Notes under the pieces: generated by a model
The model's input: only the letters and a program-made list of their open reading frames with translations
Told to the model about the DNA's origin: nothing
The model's database searches: none
Part shown: piece by piece, positions 1 through 8,794 of the stretch
Position numbering within the stretch: position 1 is the stretch's first letter
Layout of the letters: each line of letters starts with the position of its first letter
Program-made: the position numbers and the translations under genes
Origin: Moorena sp. SIOASIH
GTDB taxonomy: Bacteria > Cyanobacteriota > Cyanobacteriia > Cyanobacteriales > Coleofasciculaceae
NCBI RefSeq assembly: GCF_010671925.1
Contig: NZ_JAAHIH010000013.1
Location: forward strand, 19,227 to 83,226
Direction of reading: 5' to 3'
DNA: 64,000 nucleotides

Positions 1-1
1 T

Positions 2-595
2 TTGAGCATCTCTCAGATGCCCAACTCACCAGAGCGGTTGGATACACAACAACTGAATAATCTGGTGCTGGCGGCTATTCGTACCCTGACTGGAGAAATT
101 CAAGAGGCTTTAGAAACGGCGGCGGCTGAATTGAAACGGGGTAGCGATCGCATTCTCGAAAGTGAAACTCGCGCTACTGATGTACGTAGTGCTAGAGCAA
201 TGGTAACGGATGCAATTGAGTTAACTGAGAAAGCGATCAATCACTTGGGAAGTGCGGTAGAGATTCCCGAAATTGTCCAGTTGTCTAATACGGCTGAAGT
301 CCGTAGCTATACCCTAGAAATTCTCAAAGCTGTCAGTCGTAGACAGCTTGAGATTGATCAGATGTTGAACCAAGCCCTTAAAGATTGGCAACTGAAGCGC
401 TTGCCCCGTATTGACCGGGATATTCTGCGGATGGCTGTGGCTGAAATTGCGTTTTTAGGTATCCCAGACCGAGTCGCAATTAATGAAGCAGTGGAACTGG
501 CTAAACGCTACAGTGATGAAGAGGGACACCGTTTTATTAATGGTGTCTTGCGTCGTGCCAATGAGTTGATTAAAACTCAAGCTCTACCACAATAG
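2..595 (+). CDS. nusB: Transcription antitermination factor NusB, 5' end outside window
   Basis: NusB is a small all-helical RNA-binding protein that works with NusE (S10) in antitermination and rRNA transcription. The visible 197 residues end with the typical C-terminal NusB core: LPRIDRDILRMAVAEIAF, then PDRVAINEAVELAKRYSDEE and the end motif RFINGVLRR. The frame is still open at the first base, and position 2 is a TTG inside the frame, so the true start, with the usual RRxARELAL-type N-terminus, lies before the window. A stretch of about 80 residues between the N-terminal part and the core is a spacer of the kind seen in cyanobacterial NusB. ftsY follows on the same strand after a 330-base gap filled partly by 7-base repeats. 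The identification rests on the conserved C-terminal core. Confidence 0.93.
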   Translation: MSISQMPNSPERLDTQQLNNLVLAAIRTLTGEIQEALETAAAELKRGSDRILESETRATDVRSARAMVTDAIELTEKAINHLGSAVEIPEIVQLSNTAEVRSYTLEILKAVSRRQLEIDQMLNQALKDWQLKRLPRIDRDILRMAVAEIAFLGIPDRVAINEAVELAKRYSDEEGHRFINGVLRRANELIKTQALPQ

Positions 596-597
596 CG

Positions 598-926
598 GAG
601 GGAGTAGGGAGTAGGGAGTAGGGAGTAGGGAGTAGGGAGTAGGGAGTAGAGAGGGTAGTGGTAAAGATGTAGTGATTTGGCTAGGGTCTGGTCAAGGTAA
701 CGGGAGCTAAAATCACTACTTGTGTAGCACTACCGTAGAGAGGAGGAGTATCGGGAATAGCCTAAAATTAGGCTAATAGGCAAGACTATATTAGAAAATT
801 AATAATATTAACTCAAATATCGATAAAATTAAGACAAACGCTTGGGGATTAGCCTAGGGCTAAGCACTCAAATCCTAAATCTAATATTTATATATAGTTA
901 ATTGACGCCATAGTCAAGTAAGGGTA
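598..926. repeat. GGGAGTA tandem repeat and AT-rich leader of ftsY
   Basis: From about 598 to 650 the 7-base unit GGGAGTA is repeated some seven times directly after the nusB stop. The rest, to 926, is AT-rich non-coding sequence that must hold the ftsY leader. No clear hairpin terminator or consensus promoter is visible. Confidence 0.75.
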
Positions 927-2792
927 ATGGTCTTTAATTGGTTCCACCGAAAGTCTGATGCTAGCGCAGGGTCTGCTGAGAAAAAGGACTCTGATACATC
1001 TCAAGTAGAATCGGAACAAAAGGCAACAGAGCAACAACCAATAGACCAAGCTGATTCTAAATCTGCCGAAGAGTCATCCTCAGGTGCTGCCGATGATTAC
1101 CTGAGTTGGGCAAAAGCTGCCTACAAAAATATTCAGAAGCAACAAGATCAATCTCCAGAGGAAGACACTACTGAAAGTAAGCCAGTGGATGATACAACGG
1201 CTCAGCCAGCAGCAACGGCTACGGCGGAAAAACCTCAAGAATCACAAGAGACTGAATCTCCAGCGGCTGAAACATCGGAAGGGTCTGAGGAAACTGACAC
1301 GACAGTTGCGGCTGAGATAGGTCAGATAACTGTTGAAGCAGAATCACAAGCAGAATCACAAGCAGAATCTGAATTAGAAGAGTCTACGGTTAGTGAAGCT
1401 TCGGTAGATACTGCTGAAACGGTGGAACCAGTAACCGAGCAATCCTCTGATCAGATAGTAGAGGAGGCAGTATCAACACCATCGGATTCAGTGGATTCAG
1501 TTAAGTCTAATCATGACTCATCTATAGGTATGACCTTGGTTGAGAATAAACCAATCCCTGAGTCAGATGCCTTGACAAGTGATATAGCTCCATCAGCTGA
1601 GACAACAGAGGAAGAAACCCCTGCTTCTGGCCCCAGTTGGGCTCGTCGAGCAAGCACTAACCGACTAGCACGACTGGAACGTCTTAAGGAAACAGCTATT
1701 GAAACCCCTGAACCGGAACCCGAAGTGGCAACTGTGATCGAGGATGAAGGGGAAGCAGAGATAGATCAAGATATGCTGGGTCTGGCCTTTGATGATGGGT
1801 TCTTGTGGTCAGCAGAAGTGTTGGCATCTCAAGGAAGAAGTCCTGAGGATATCTCGATCGAGGAAATTAGCTGGCTCAAGCAACTGCGTCAGGGATTGGG
1901 CAAAACTCGTCGTGGCTTGATTAACCAAATAAAGGCGATTGTGGGTCAAGGCCCGTTGAATCAAGACGCGGTAATGGAGATTGAGGCGCTGCTGTTACAA
2001 GCAGATGTAGGAGTTGAGGCGACTGACTATATTATTGATACTCTACAAGCTAAGTTGCGGGAGGAGTCTCTACCAGCAGAAAAAGCGATCGCATATCTCA
2101 AACAAATCATCAGAGATTTGCTAGAGCAACCTTACAGTAACAATTACAGCCGGATCTTTGCTCCAGAAAACGATACCTTGAATATCTGGCTGATGACTGG
2201 AGTCAATGGTGCTGGCAAAACTACTACTATTGGTAAACTCGCTAACTTAGGTCAGAAGTCAGGCTACCGTTGTTTAATTGCAGCAGCAGATACCTTTCGA
2301 GCTGCTGCAGTCGAACAAGTTAAGATTTGGGGAGAGCGCAGTGGTACTGAAGTAATTGCTAATCCTGGTAAGAATACTGATCCAGCTGCTGTTGTGTTTG
2401 ATGGCATTAGTGCTGCCCAATCTAGAAATACTGAATTACTGTTGGTGGATACAGCAGGACGATTACAAAATAAGAAAAATCTAATGGAGGAATTGGCGAA
2501 AATTCGGCGAATTGTCGCTAAAAAAGCCCCAGATGCCAAAGTTGAATCGTTGCTAGTGCTGGATGCTACTTTGGGTCAAAATGGTTTACGTCAAGCACAA
2601 GTCTTCTCAGAGGCAGCAAAACTGAGTGGAGTGGTATTGACAAAATTGGATGGAAGTGCTAAAGGTGGTGTCGCTTTAGCAGTAGTGCGGGAACTAGGCT
2701 TACCGATTCGGTTTATTGGTGCAGGAGAAGGGATTGAAGATTTGCGGCCTTTCTCTAGTTATGAGTTTGTGGAAGCTTTGCTGAGTGGCTAA
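927..2792 (+). CDS. ftsY: Signal recognition particle receptor FtsY
   Basis: FtsY is the SRP receptor GTPase that docks ribosome-nascent chain-SRP complexes at the membrane. The 621 residues split into an N-terminal acidic, low-complexity region of about 290 residues rich in E, S, T and Q, including a short triple EAESQAES-type repeat, and a C-terminal NG domain. The G domain shows G1 GVNGAGKTTTIGKLA, the AADTFRAAA motif, DTAGR (G3), TKLDGSAKGG (G4) and the closing GxGExxxDLRPF. The start MVFNWFHRK is the usual hydrophobic/basic FtsY N-terminus. The acidic A domain is long compared with E. coli, but length variation there is normal. nusB followed by ftsY is a common cyanobacterial arrangement. 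Confidence 0.96.
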   Translation: MVFNWFHRKSDASAGSAEKKDSDTSQVESEQKATEQQPIDQADSKSAEESSSGAADDYLSWAKAAYKNIQKQQDQSPEEDTTESKPVDDTTAQPAATATAEKPQESQETESPAAETSEGSEETDTTVAAEIGQITVEAESQAESQAESELEESTVSEASVDTAETVEPVTEQSSDQIVEEAVSTPSDSVDSVKSNHDSSIGMTLVENKPIPESDALTSDIAPSAETTEEETPASGPSWARRASTNRLARLERLKETAIETPEPEPEVATVIEDEGEAEIDQDMLGLAFDDGFLWSAEVLASQGRSPEDISIEEISWLKQLRQGLGKTRRGLINQIKAIVGQGPLNQDAVMEIEALLLQADVGVEATDYIIDTLQAKLREESLPAEKAIAYLKQIIRDLLEQPYSNNYSRIFAPENDTLNIWLMTGVNGAGKTTTIGKLANLGQKSGYRCLIAAADTFRAAAVEQVKIWGERSGTEVIANPGKNTDPAAVVFDGISAAQSRNTELLLVDTAGRLQNKKNLMEELAKIRRIVAKKAPDAKVESLLVLDATLGQNGLRQAQVFSEAAKLSGVVLTKLDGSAKGGVALAVVRELGLPIRFIGAGEGIEDLRPFSSYEFVEALLSG

Positions 2793-2807
2793 GCTGGTTA
2801 TGACAGC

Positions 2808-3082
2808 AAGGGAGTAGGGATTAGGGAGTAGGGAGTAGGGAGTAGGGAACAGGGAATAGGGAACAAAAATTATCACCATTCCTACACTCCCTATAGTCAT
2901 GCTCTGATCACTGATTATGGGATCAGAAAAATCTAATTGCTAAAAAACGCGATCGCTAAAGTCTCGATCATCTAAAAAACGCGATCGCTAAAGTTTCGCT
3001 CATCAATGATAAGGCAGCTTGTAGTTGATTCGATTTTAATGGAATTGGCGGTAGGCCAAGCTACGCCAAGGCAAATTCCCCA
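2808..3082. repeat. Tandem GGGAGTA repeat and duplicated HIP1-containing segment
   Basis: After ftsY there is another GGGAGTA/GGGAACA tandem run (about 2811-2865). It is followed by a 36-base direct duplication (about 2942-2977 and 2978-3005) in which each copy carries the HIP1 octamer GCGATCGC followed by TAAAG. No gene is visible. Confidence 0.6.
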
Positions 3083-3505
3083 TCACGCTGAAATCACTTC
3101 AAAATCAGAAATCGTCTCAATCCACACCCGTGCTCCACACTTGAGGGGATCATCTGGACGATACATCACCCGACAGGGGCCATTGACCTCTACCGTATGA
3201 CCATAAACGTTTTTAGAGCCTCGCTTGACGGTAATCACAGGATTACGCTCCCCGGTCTTGAGATTTTGGCGAATGACTTTCTGATTAACGTGGATCACAG
3301 CCTTAGTGTACTCTGTACGCTTTGACCAGTTCCGTTTTGGTCCGCGAGTGCCAGGAGTGACCACCGGCATACCATCAAACAACGGAATCACCCAAGTTCT
3401 ACCCACCTTATAAGCGCCTTTAACTCTGCCTTTACCCAGAAGGTAACGGACGCGAGTGGCAGAAACACCCAGTAATTCAGCGGCTTGTGCAGTGGAAATC
3501 ATCAT
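3083..3505 (-). CDS. Small excisionase-type helix-turn-helix protein, copy A
   Basis: This 140-residue protein has an N-terminal MerR/excisionase-like helix-turn-helix: STAQAAELLGVSATRVRYLL, then the wing GKGRVKGAYKVGRTWVIP. It is followed by a basic C-terminal part of about 90 residues with no known fold (IHVNQKVIRQNLKTGERNPVITVKRGSKNVYGHTVEVNG). A nearly identical copy lies at 15376-15798, differing at very few residues. Upstream of both copies, on the same side relative to the start codon, lies a spaced array of a TATTGCATTGTCGCAATT palindrome, which is the obvious candidate binding site. No transposase or recombinase is adjacent. Reading: a DNA-binding protein of unknown process, possibly autoregulated through the array. 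The HTH call is firm; the role is inference. Confidence 0.8.
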   Translation of the reverse strand: MMISTAQAAELLGVSATRVRYLLGKGRVKGAYKVGRTWVIPLFDGMPVVTPGTRGPKRNWSKRTEYTKAVIHVNQKVIRQNLKTGERNPVITVKRGSKNVYGHTVEVNGPCRVMYRPDDPLKCGARVWIETISDFEVISA

Positions 3506-3569
3506 GGGTAAAAAACCATTGCTTTAACGATATTATTACTTTAACACACTTGTTTTGAAAAGGCAAGGG

Positions 3570-3950
3570 CATGGCAAAACAATTGCATTGTCGCAATTTA
3601 AAGGAAAAATGGGAGTAGTGGGTGTAGTAAGTTAAAAATAATAAAAGGGTGGTTAAAAACTATTGCATTGTCACAATTTCTAATTCGGTGGGATGTATGG
3701 AGTTTATAGGGTAAATAATATTAATACTATAAAAAGGGGGTAAAAACTATTGCAGCGATGCAGCGCGGTCTTGGGGAGGCAGCAAGGTCTTGGGGGTCTC
3801 CCCCATGAGCGACTGCCGTGGTTTCCCCCATGAGCGACTGCATCAAGACATTGTCGCAATTTCTGATCTGGTGGGATATATAGAGTTTATAGGTTTTGTG
3901 GGATTTTTAAGTTAAGAGGGTTATCAAAAACTATTGCATTGTCGAAATAC
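3570..3950. promoter_or_regulatory. Spaced palindrome array upstream of HTH copy A
   Basis: Four copies of the imperfect palindrome with consensus TATTGCATTGTCGCAATT (arms ATTGC and GCAAT around ATTGTC) lie at 3581-3598, 3661-3678, 3748-3754 joined to 3851-3862, and 3932-3949. Most are preceded by AAAAC. Spacing is about 80-90 bases once the inserted hairpin at 3755-3850 is removed. The spacers are G-rich on the plus strand (GTGGGAT, AGTTTATAGG types). The array begins about 75 bases upstream of the HTH start codon. The periodic spacing, and the recurrence at the second locus, argue for a functional array such as operators or iterons rather than chance repeats. Confidence 0.65.
3755..3850. 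repeat. CATCAAGAC hairpin element inserted in an array motif
   Basis: The element begins GCGATGCAGCGCGGTCTTGG and ends CATGAGCGACTGCATCAAGACA, with an inner partial duplication. It splits a copy of the array motif: removing it rejoins ATTGCA to TTGTCGCAATTT, the exact motif seen elsewhere. Related copies are at 22010, 36952, 46651, 54465 and 59278. Confidence 0.85.
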
Positions 3951-4040
3951 TAACTCTTGCCTGTTCCCTGTTGGCTTTCTTATGGAAAAGCGATTGACCT
4001 ATGGTCAATCGCTTGTCTTATTCTCCCTTACGGCGGTTTG

Positions 4041-4229
4041 CATAACTATCAGGTACACAGGATTGTTTTCCCTCTTGCCTCTTGCCTCTTGCCTCTTGCC
4101 TCTTGCCTCTTGCCTCTTGCCTTCCCCTCCTGGGAGGGGTTAGGGGTGGGTTCCTCTTGCCTCTTGCCTCTTCACTGCTCCCTGCTCCCTGCTCCCTGCT
4201 CCCTAAAAACCCAGGACTTTGTACCTAAC
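4041..4229. repeat. GAGGTACA-type element with CTCTTGC and CTGCTCC tandem core
   Basis: The left end reads CTATCAGGTACACAG and the right end CTTTGTACCTAACC, an imperfect inverted repeat of the GAGGTACA family. The inside is CTCTTGC units, a CCCCTCCTGGGAGGGG palindrome, then CTGCTCC units. Confidence 0.6.
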
Positions 4230-4872
4230 CGAATAGAAAACCGCTTTATGCACACTTTTGTTTTTTTGTCAATTCATAAGTCTTAAAATTTATCGATTGT
4301 TTCAGGGAAATTAGGGTTTTCAAATGAGATGTAAACATAGGATTGCTCTAACCGGAAACAAGAAACAGCTAAAAGAGAAGATTAGGAAAGGGCTCCAGGA
4401 TTTTTGATGTGATCAGAAATCAGCCTTAGTGTTCATGACCTATTTGGAAAGGGGTTATTTTCTCTGATGAAAGAATAAAATATTAGTTAGATTAAAATTG
4501 TCTCTATCTGGTTCCTCTTGTTCAGGATTGTGGTATACTATTATCAAATAAACTATGCTCAAAGTACATAATCCTAAAAATATAGCTAGTTGTTATGGCT
4601 TGGCTAGACAAGTTGTTGTTACCTCAATTACAACCCTGATAGCTGATCATACTAGATAGTAATATAATACTAATTTTTATAATTTATAAGTCTGGGCAAA
4701 TTACGGATTTAATTGAAAAGGCGGGTTGTCAACTTCTCTAACTTCCCTCTTATCCATCGAAGCTGTAGATGCAGCTTGCCAGTAACTTAATCAATAATTG
4801 TGTGATTGTGGCTCGTGCTATACGTCCCTGCCATGTGTAGTAACTTTGTCAATCTAAACAGAGCTGAAGTCA
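4230..4872. other. Non-coding AT-rich stretch before the 310-residue gene
   Basis: About 640 bases with no frame of convincing length. It must contain the promoter of the gene starting at 4873, but no clean -35/-10 pair or hairpin terminator stands out. Confidence 0.5.
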
Positions 4873-5805
4873 ATGACCGATAAAAACATTCCGCTACCCA
4901 ATCCCCAAGAAGCTGAGACTTTATTGGCTGACCTGTTTGAGCAAGTAAACAAATGGGAAAGTCCCCTGCATGAAAGTACAAAGCTTGGTATAGGTGCAAC
5001 CGCTGTTAAAAGCTTGCTGGAAAGTAGAGTTAGCTTTGGCAATCCTAGGGATAAGTTGATCTTACTTACGGAAGAGCTATTTGAAGAAACTGAAGAGGGA
5101 TTGACCAATATTTATCGACAGCAAATGCGTGATGCATTTGATTTTTATTACATGACTGTTACTGTCGATTTGCGTCCTAAACCAGGGGTTAGATTTTGGC
5201 GATTGTGCTGTGAGCTTGACTTCAGTCCCAAAGGAGAAAAAGAGCCCATCGTTCAGTCTATTTTCCCCAAAAGCCAATGGCGACCTGTGATGAACTTCGG
5301 GGTGGGCATGAATTTAGCTATCAATAGCAATCTTGATTGGAGTATCGGGATTGATAGCACTGAACTAGCCGAACTTACCACTCTTCCTGGGGAGCTCAAA
5401 GCTAATGTAGCAAAGAAGAACGAACTCAAAGCATTCATTGTCATTCCTGAGTATGCTTACGAAGCTGGTCACTTTGAAATGATTTCCCAAGGTGAAGGTA
5501 ACTCAAGGTGTTACTGGCGCATTGAAGAGCCGGAGATCCAAAAAATACCGACAGTCCAATTTGCTATTGTTTTTAAAGTGCCCAAGGAAATAAAGTCTAT
5601 TAATTTGCGCGGTATGGTTTGGGTTGAGCCGGATATGAACTGGTTAACTGCTGATATCCGTGATGTTTTCAGTGATCTGGCAGATAGATTAAAAACCTTA
5701 ATACGAAATAAGAATCAGGCCGCGATTAAATTCAGTCGTAGTGATGTCAAGGAATGGATATTGAACCTGCCGAAAGCTAATCTTACACAGGATTTAGCGA
5801 CTTAA
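4873..5805 (+). CDS. Uncharacterised 310-residue protein next to CHAT-caspase
   Basis: The family is not recognised. The protein is soluble, without a signal peptide or membrane segment. It opens with a helical, acidic part (PNPQEAETLLADLFEQVNKW), followed by a mixed alpha/beta body containing the segments DFYYMTVTVDLRPKPGVRFWRLCCELDF and NLRGMVWVEPDMNWLTADIRDVF. The paired tracts of hydrophobic strands (RLCCELDFSP, TVQFAIVFKVP) look like a beta-sandwich. The start ATG at 4873 is followed by a continuous frame to 5805. The next gene on the strand, 377 bases on, is a CHAT plus caspase-like protease, so this protein may be its partner, regulator or substrate. A GTAAGC element fills most of the gap between the two genes. 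Confidence 0.7.
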   Translation: MTDKNIPLPNPQEAETLLADLFEQVNKWESPLHESTKLGIGATAVKSLLESRVSFGNPRDKLILLTEELFEETEEGLTNIYRQQMRDAFDFYYMTVTVDLRPKPGVRFWRLCCELDFSPKGEKEPIVQSIFPKSQWRPVMNFGVGMNLAINSNLDWSIGIDSTELAELTTLPGELKANVAKKNELKAFIVIPEYAYEAGHFEMISQGEGNSRCYWRIEEPEIQKIPTVQFAIVFKVPKEIKSINLRGMVWVEPDMNWLTADIRDVFSDLADRLKTLIRNKNQAAIKFSRSDVKEWILNLPKANLTQDLAT

Positions 5806-5836
5806 ATCGGGTGCATCTTTTGGTTATAAATCTATG

Positions 5837-6151
5837 GTAAGCATTCAGCTATCAGCGGTCAGTTATCAGCTATCAGTTATCAGTTATCAGTGGTCAGCGA
5901 TCAGCGGTCAGCGGTCAGCGATCAGTTATCAGGGATCAGTTATTAGCGGTTAGCTGATTTTATTCAAAAGCTGAATGCTGATAATAGGCTTTTTCCCAGA
6001 CTTTCAATTCTCTAACATCTCTAACTATTAAATTATCCCAAATCAGGTTTATTTTAAGCTGACCGCCTACTGACAACTGACTGTTGACCACTGACCACTG
6101 ACCACTGACCACTGACCACTGACCACTGACCACTGACCGCTGAATGCTTAC
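5837..6151. repeat. GTAAGC element between the two genes
   Basis: Perfect 13-base inverted ends, GTAAGCATTCAGC at 5837-5849 and GCTGAATGCTTAC at 6139-6151. Inside are many TATCAGC/GGTCAGC heptamers, CACTGAC units and a family-specific segment (CAGACTTTCAATTCT with ACTATTAAATT) also seen near 53.7, 54.6 and 63.65 kb. Only 31 bases separate it from the next start codon. Confidence 0.85.
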
Positions 6152-6182
6152 CAATTAATCAGCTTTATCTGATCAGACAGCT

Positions 6183-8402
6183 ATGACTAGAGCCTACTAC
6201 ACCTATCGCATCTACGTGATAAAGCCTCATATAGTGGGGGTTGAAAAGAAAGAACCTGGAAAGCTCGATAATCGAATCTCTGGAGCATTTCGCTATCAGG
6301 ATAAGATCACCCCAGAGGTCAGGGAGTTGATCGAAGAGGTTCGTAAAAATGGACTCAACGATGCTAACCAGTCAAGGTTTTTGGGAGAAGCCTTGTTTGA
6401 TGCCTTGTTTGATGATCGACTTTGCCATGATTTTATTGGATTTTATAACGAAGTTGTTCGCACTAAACAGCAACTGCTACGGGTAGAACTAGATATAGAC
6501 GAGCAAAATATCCCTGAAGTGGCAGCGTTCCCGTGGGAATTTATGTGTTTGCCTCAGAGGAAGAACTCAGGAACAATTTGGTTGGCTACTGCACCTGGCT
6601 TGGTCTTCTCGCGCCTGCCCTCACACCCGATTTCAGCACCACCGATTCAGTTAGGCGCAAATGAAAAAATGCGGATTGCCTTAGTTGTCTCTGCACCCAC
6701 AGATTTAAATCCAGTTGCCTACGAGGAAGTACAGGGGGCAATAGAGACACTAGCCCAGGAACAACCAGAGCAGGTGCAATTGTTACCAGTGGTTAATCCA
6801 GCCAGCCGCAGTGCTATTGATAACATTCTGAGGAAAAAGCCTCACATTTTCCATTTCATCGGTCACGGTCGTTTTCAGAATGAAAATGGTGAAATTGCCT
6901 TGGTGGATGAATTCGATCAGGCATGGTGGATTAGCGCCAATGAATTTAGTGACCTCTTTAATCGTCATCGACCTGGAATTATTGTGTTGCAGGCATGTCA
7001 GGGAGCAATGGAGTCTAGATCGAAAGTATCTGTAGGGCTAGCTTCCAAGGTTGTGCAGCAACTTATTCCTGTAGTCGTGGCAATGCAGTATCCAGTGTCT
7101 AATAGCACAGCTAGCCGATTTGCCTGCCATTTTTATCAACAATTAGCTGAAGGTAAGTCAGCGGATATAGCAGTACAGGAAGGAAGGCGAAAAATTAGTC
7201 TCTATGAATCAACAGGGTATCGGAAACGGGATTTTGCCACACCTGTGATTTTCATGCAAGTGCAAGATGCTCAATTAATTCAACCTCGAAATGAGTCAGG
7301 ATTTCAAGGTCTAAATCAGCCAGTTGTGCGAGACAAGCCAAGGCATAAACAGCTCCAGGCAAAGGATGCTCGCCAATCAGAAGGAGTCAAACGAGCGCTG
7401 TTGATTGGAGTCAGTAAATATGGAAAGGGGTTAGAGCCACTACCTGGCGCAACCAAAGATTTAAAGGAAATCAAACGAATACTGGGTTCGCCACAACTGG
7501 GAAATTTTGTTGATGTCAAAGCTCTCAGTAATCCTAATCGACAGCAAATGGAGGAGGCTATTGAACAGTTATTCACCACTTCTACAAAAGATGATCTGGT
7601 GTTACTGTTCTTTTCAGGTCACGGTGTCAAAGATAGCAGCAATCAACTGTACTTAGCAAATCGTATTACTCGTAAGAATTCACAAGGGGAACTAGTTAGG
7701 ACAACCGCAGTTTCCGCTAGGGCTATCCATAACATTATGAATCGTAGCCGCTCCAAGCGACAAGTCGTTATCCTCGACTGTTGCTTTAGTGCAGCCTTTC
7801 GTAAAGGTCTACTGGTTAAAGATGATGGCTCTGTCGATCTTCAAAATCAATTAGGAGGGGAAGGGCGTGCTATTCTCGCTTCTTCAACTGACTATTCCTT
7901 TAGTCAATTGGACAAACAGCTCTCAATTTACACTCAGTATTTAGTAGAAGGCATTGAAACGGGAAAAGCTGATTTGAATCGGGATAGGGTGATTTCTCTG
8001 GATGAGTTACATAAGTACATCGAAAATAAGATTAAAGAAACCCTTCCTGTCATGACTCCTAAAATCTATACTGATCAGGAAGGTTCTAAAATCCAAATTG
8101 CTAATGCACCAAGCGATGATCGCCATGTAGGAAAGTCTTTAGATACCGCACAGGATATGAAGGCAAGTCCACAAGCAGATAGTTTGATAATACTTAGCTT
8201 ACCTAAGAAAATGCTATCAAAGCGTGTTATAATTATTGCTGTTTTGGCTTCGGTATTGATCGGTGTGGCTTATTTAGCGAAAGAATACCTGTATTGTAAA
8301 GATATATATATAGATTTTTACAAAGGTAAAAATCCTGAAAATGTAGTTAATAACCCTGATTTTAAAAGGCGATGTCAGCTATTTAAGCCTTTATTTTGGT
8401 AG
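6183..8402 (+). CDS. CHAT protease and caspase-like (C14) protease fusion with C-terminal membrane anchor
   Basis: A 739-residue protein with two caspase-clan protease domains. Residues of about 1-365 form an N-terminal region plus CHAT domain. It carries HIFHFIGHG (His228) and LQACQGA (Cys272), followed by the VVAMQYPVSNSTASRF signature. Residues of about 402-640 form a peptidase C14/metacaspase-like domain: KRALLIGVSKYG at its start, FFSGHG (His480) and ILDCCFS (Cys533/534). Both catalytic dyads look intact. A single hydrophobic helix at about 681-699 near the C-terminus predicts a tail-anchored protein with the proteases in the cytoplasm. Such domains act in proteolytic signalling or abortive defence in bacteria; the trigger and substrate here are unknown. 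The gene upstream on the strand is an unknown 310-residue protein. Confidence 0.88.
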   Translation: MTRAYYTYRIYVIKPHIVGVEKKEPGKLDNRISGAFRYQDKITPEVRELIEEVRKNGLNDANQSRFLGEALFDALFDDRLCHDFIGFYNEVVRTKQQLLRVELDIDEQNIPEVAAFPWEFMCLPQRKNSGTIWLATAPGLVFSRLPSHPISAPPIQLGANEKMRIALVVSAPTDLNPVAYEEVQGAIETLAQEQPEQVQLLPVVNPASRSAIDNILRKKPHIFHFIGHGRFQNENGEIALVDEFDQAWWISANEFSDLFNRHRPGIIVLQACQGAMESRSKVSVGLASKVVQQLIPVVVAMQYPVSNSTASRFACHFYQQLAEGKSADIAVQEGRRKISLYESTGYRKRDFATPVIFMQVQDAQLIQPRNESGFQGLNQPVVRDKPRHKQLQAKDARQSEGVKRALLIGVSKYGKGLEPLPGATKDLKEIKRILGSPQLGNFVDVKALSNPNRQQMEEAIEQLFTTSTKDDLVLLFFSGHGVKDSSNQLYLANRITRKNSQGELVRTTAVSARAIHNIMNRSRSKRQVVILDCCFSAAFRKGLLVKDDGSVDLQNQLGGEGRAILASSTDYSFSQLDKQLSIYTQYLVEGIETGKADLNRDRVISLDELHKYIENKIKETLPVMTPKIYTDQEGSKIQIANAPSDDRHVGKSLDTAQDMKASPQADSLIILSLPKKMLSKRVIIIAVLASVLIGVAYLAKEYLYCKDIYIDFYKGKNPENVVNNPDFKRRCQLFKPLFW

Positions 8403-8425
8403 ATAAAAAGTTTAGTTTTTTAATT

Positions 8426-8794
8426 CTAATTTACGATTGTACAAATTTTTCCATCTGGTTCATTTTTGCAGTCGTATAATAATTCTTTAAGAATCGAAAA
8501 GTCATTATTATAATCAAGTTTTATTTTGACAAAATCGACATTATTATTACTGAATTCTTCTAGATAAGTTACCTTAATACCTGATTGAAGGTAACCCACA
8601 ACTGGAGTCTCATTCTTATTTTGTAATTTTATCTTGTAATGTAGGGGTGCATAACATTTTGAAGTGATCCGATTACACTCTAAGATGTGATGAGACTGAC
8701 CAAAAGCTTTTGTGAATATACCGAGCAAGAAAACAATGCTTACTCCAATAACAAAAATAACAAGAGATTTGATAATTTTGTCTTTCATGGCCAA
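8426..8794 (-). CDS. Small membrane-anchored or exported hypothetical protein
   Basis: 122 residues (120 if the second Met at 8788 is used). A basic start MKDKIIK is followed by a hydrophobic helix of about 20 residues (SLVIFVIGVSIVFLLGIF), which is either a signal anchor or an uncleaved signal peptide. The rest is extracytoplasmic, with four cysteines in two pairs (ECNRITSKC and DCKNEPDGKIC) that could form disulphides, and beta-rich sequence between. It is convergent with the CHAT-caspase gene, with 23 bases between the two stops. The family is not recognised. The signal/anchor plus paired cysteines make it more convincing as a real gene than its length alone would. Confidence 0.55.
   Translation of the reverse strand: MAMKDKIIKSLVIFVIGVSIVFLLGIFTKAFGQSHHILECNRITSKCYAPLHYKIKLQNKNETPVVGYLQSGIKVTYLEEFSNNNVDFVKIKLDYNNDFSILKELLYDCKNEPDGKICTIVN

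Noticed and set aside
3006..3200. Plus-strand frames antisense to the two HTH genes (3006-3200 and 15305-15493)
   Set aside because: Mirror images of the conserved HTH coding frame, with no feature of their own.
3934..4286. Open frames reading LPLASCLLPL
   Set aside because: Products of a CTCTTGC tandem in a GAGGTACA element.
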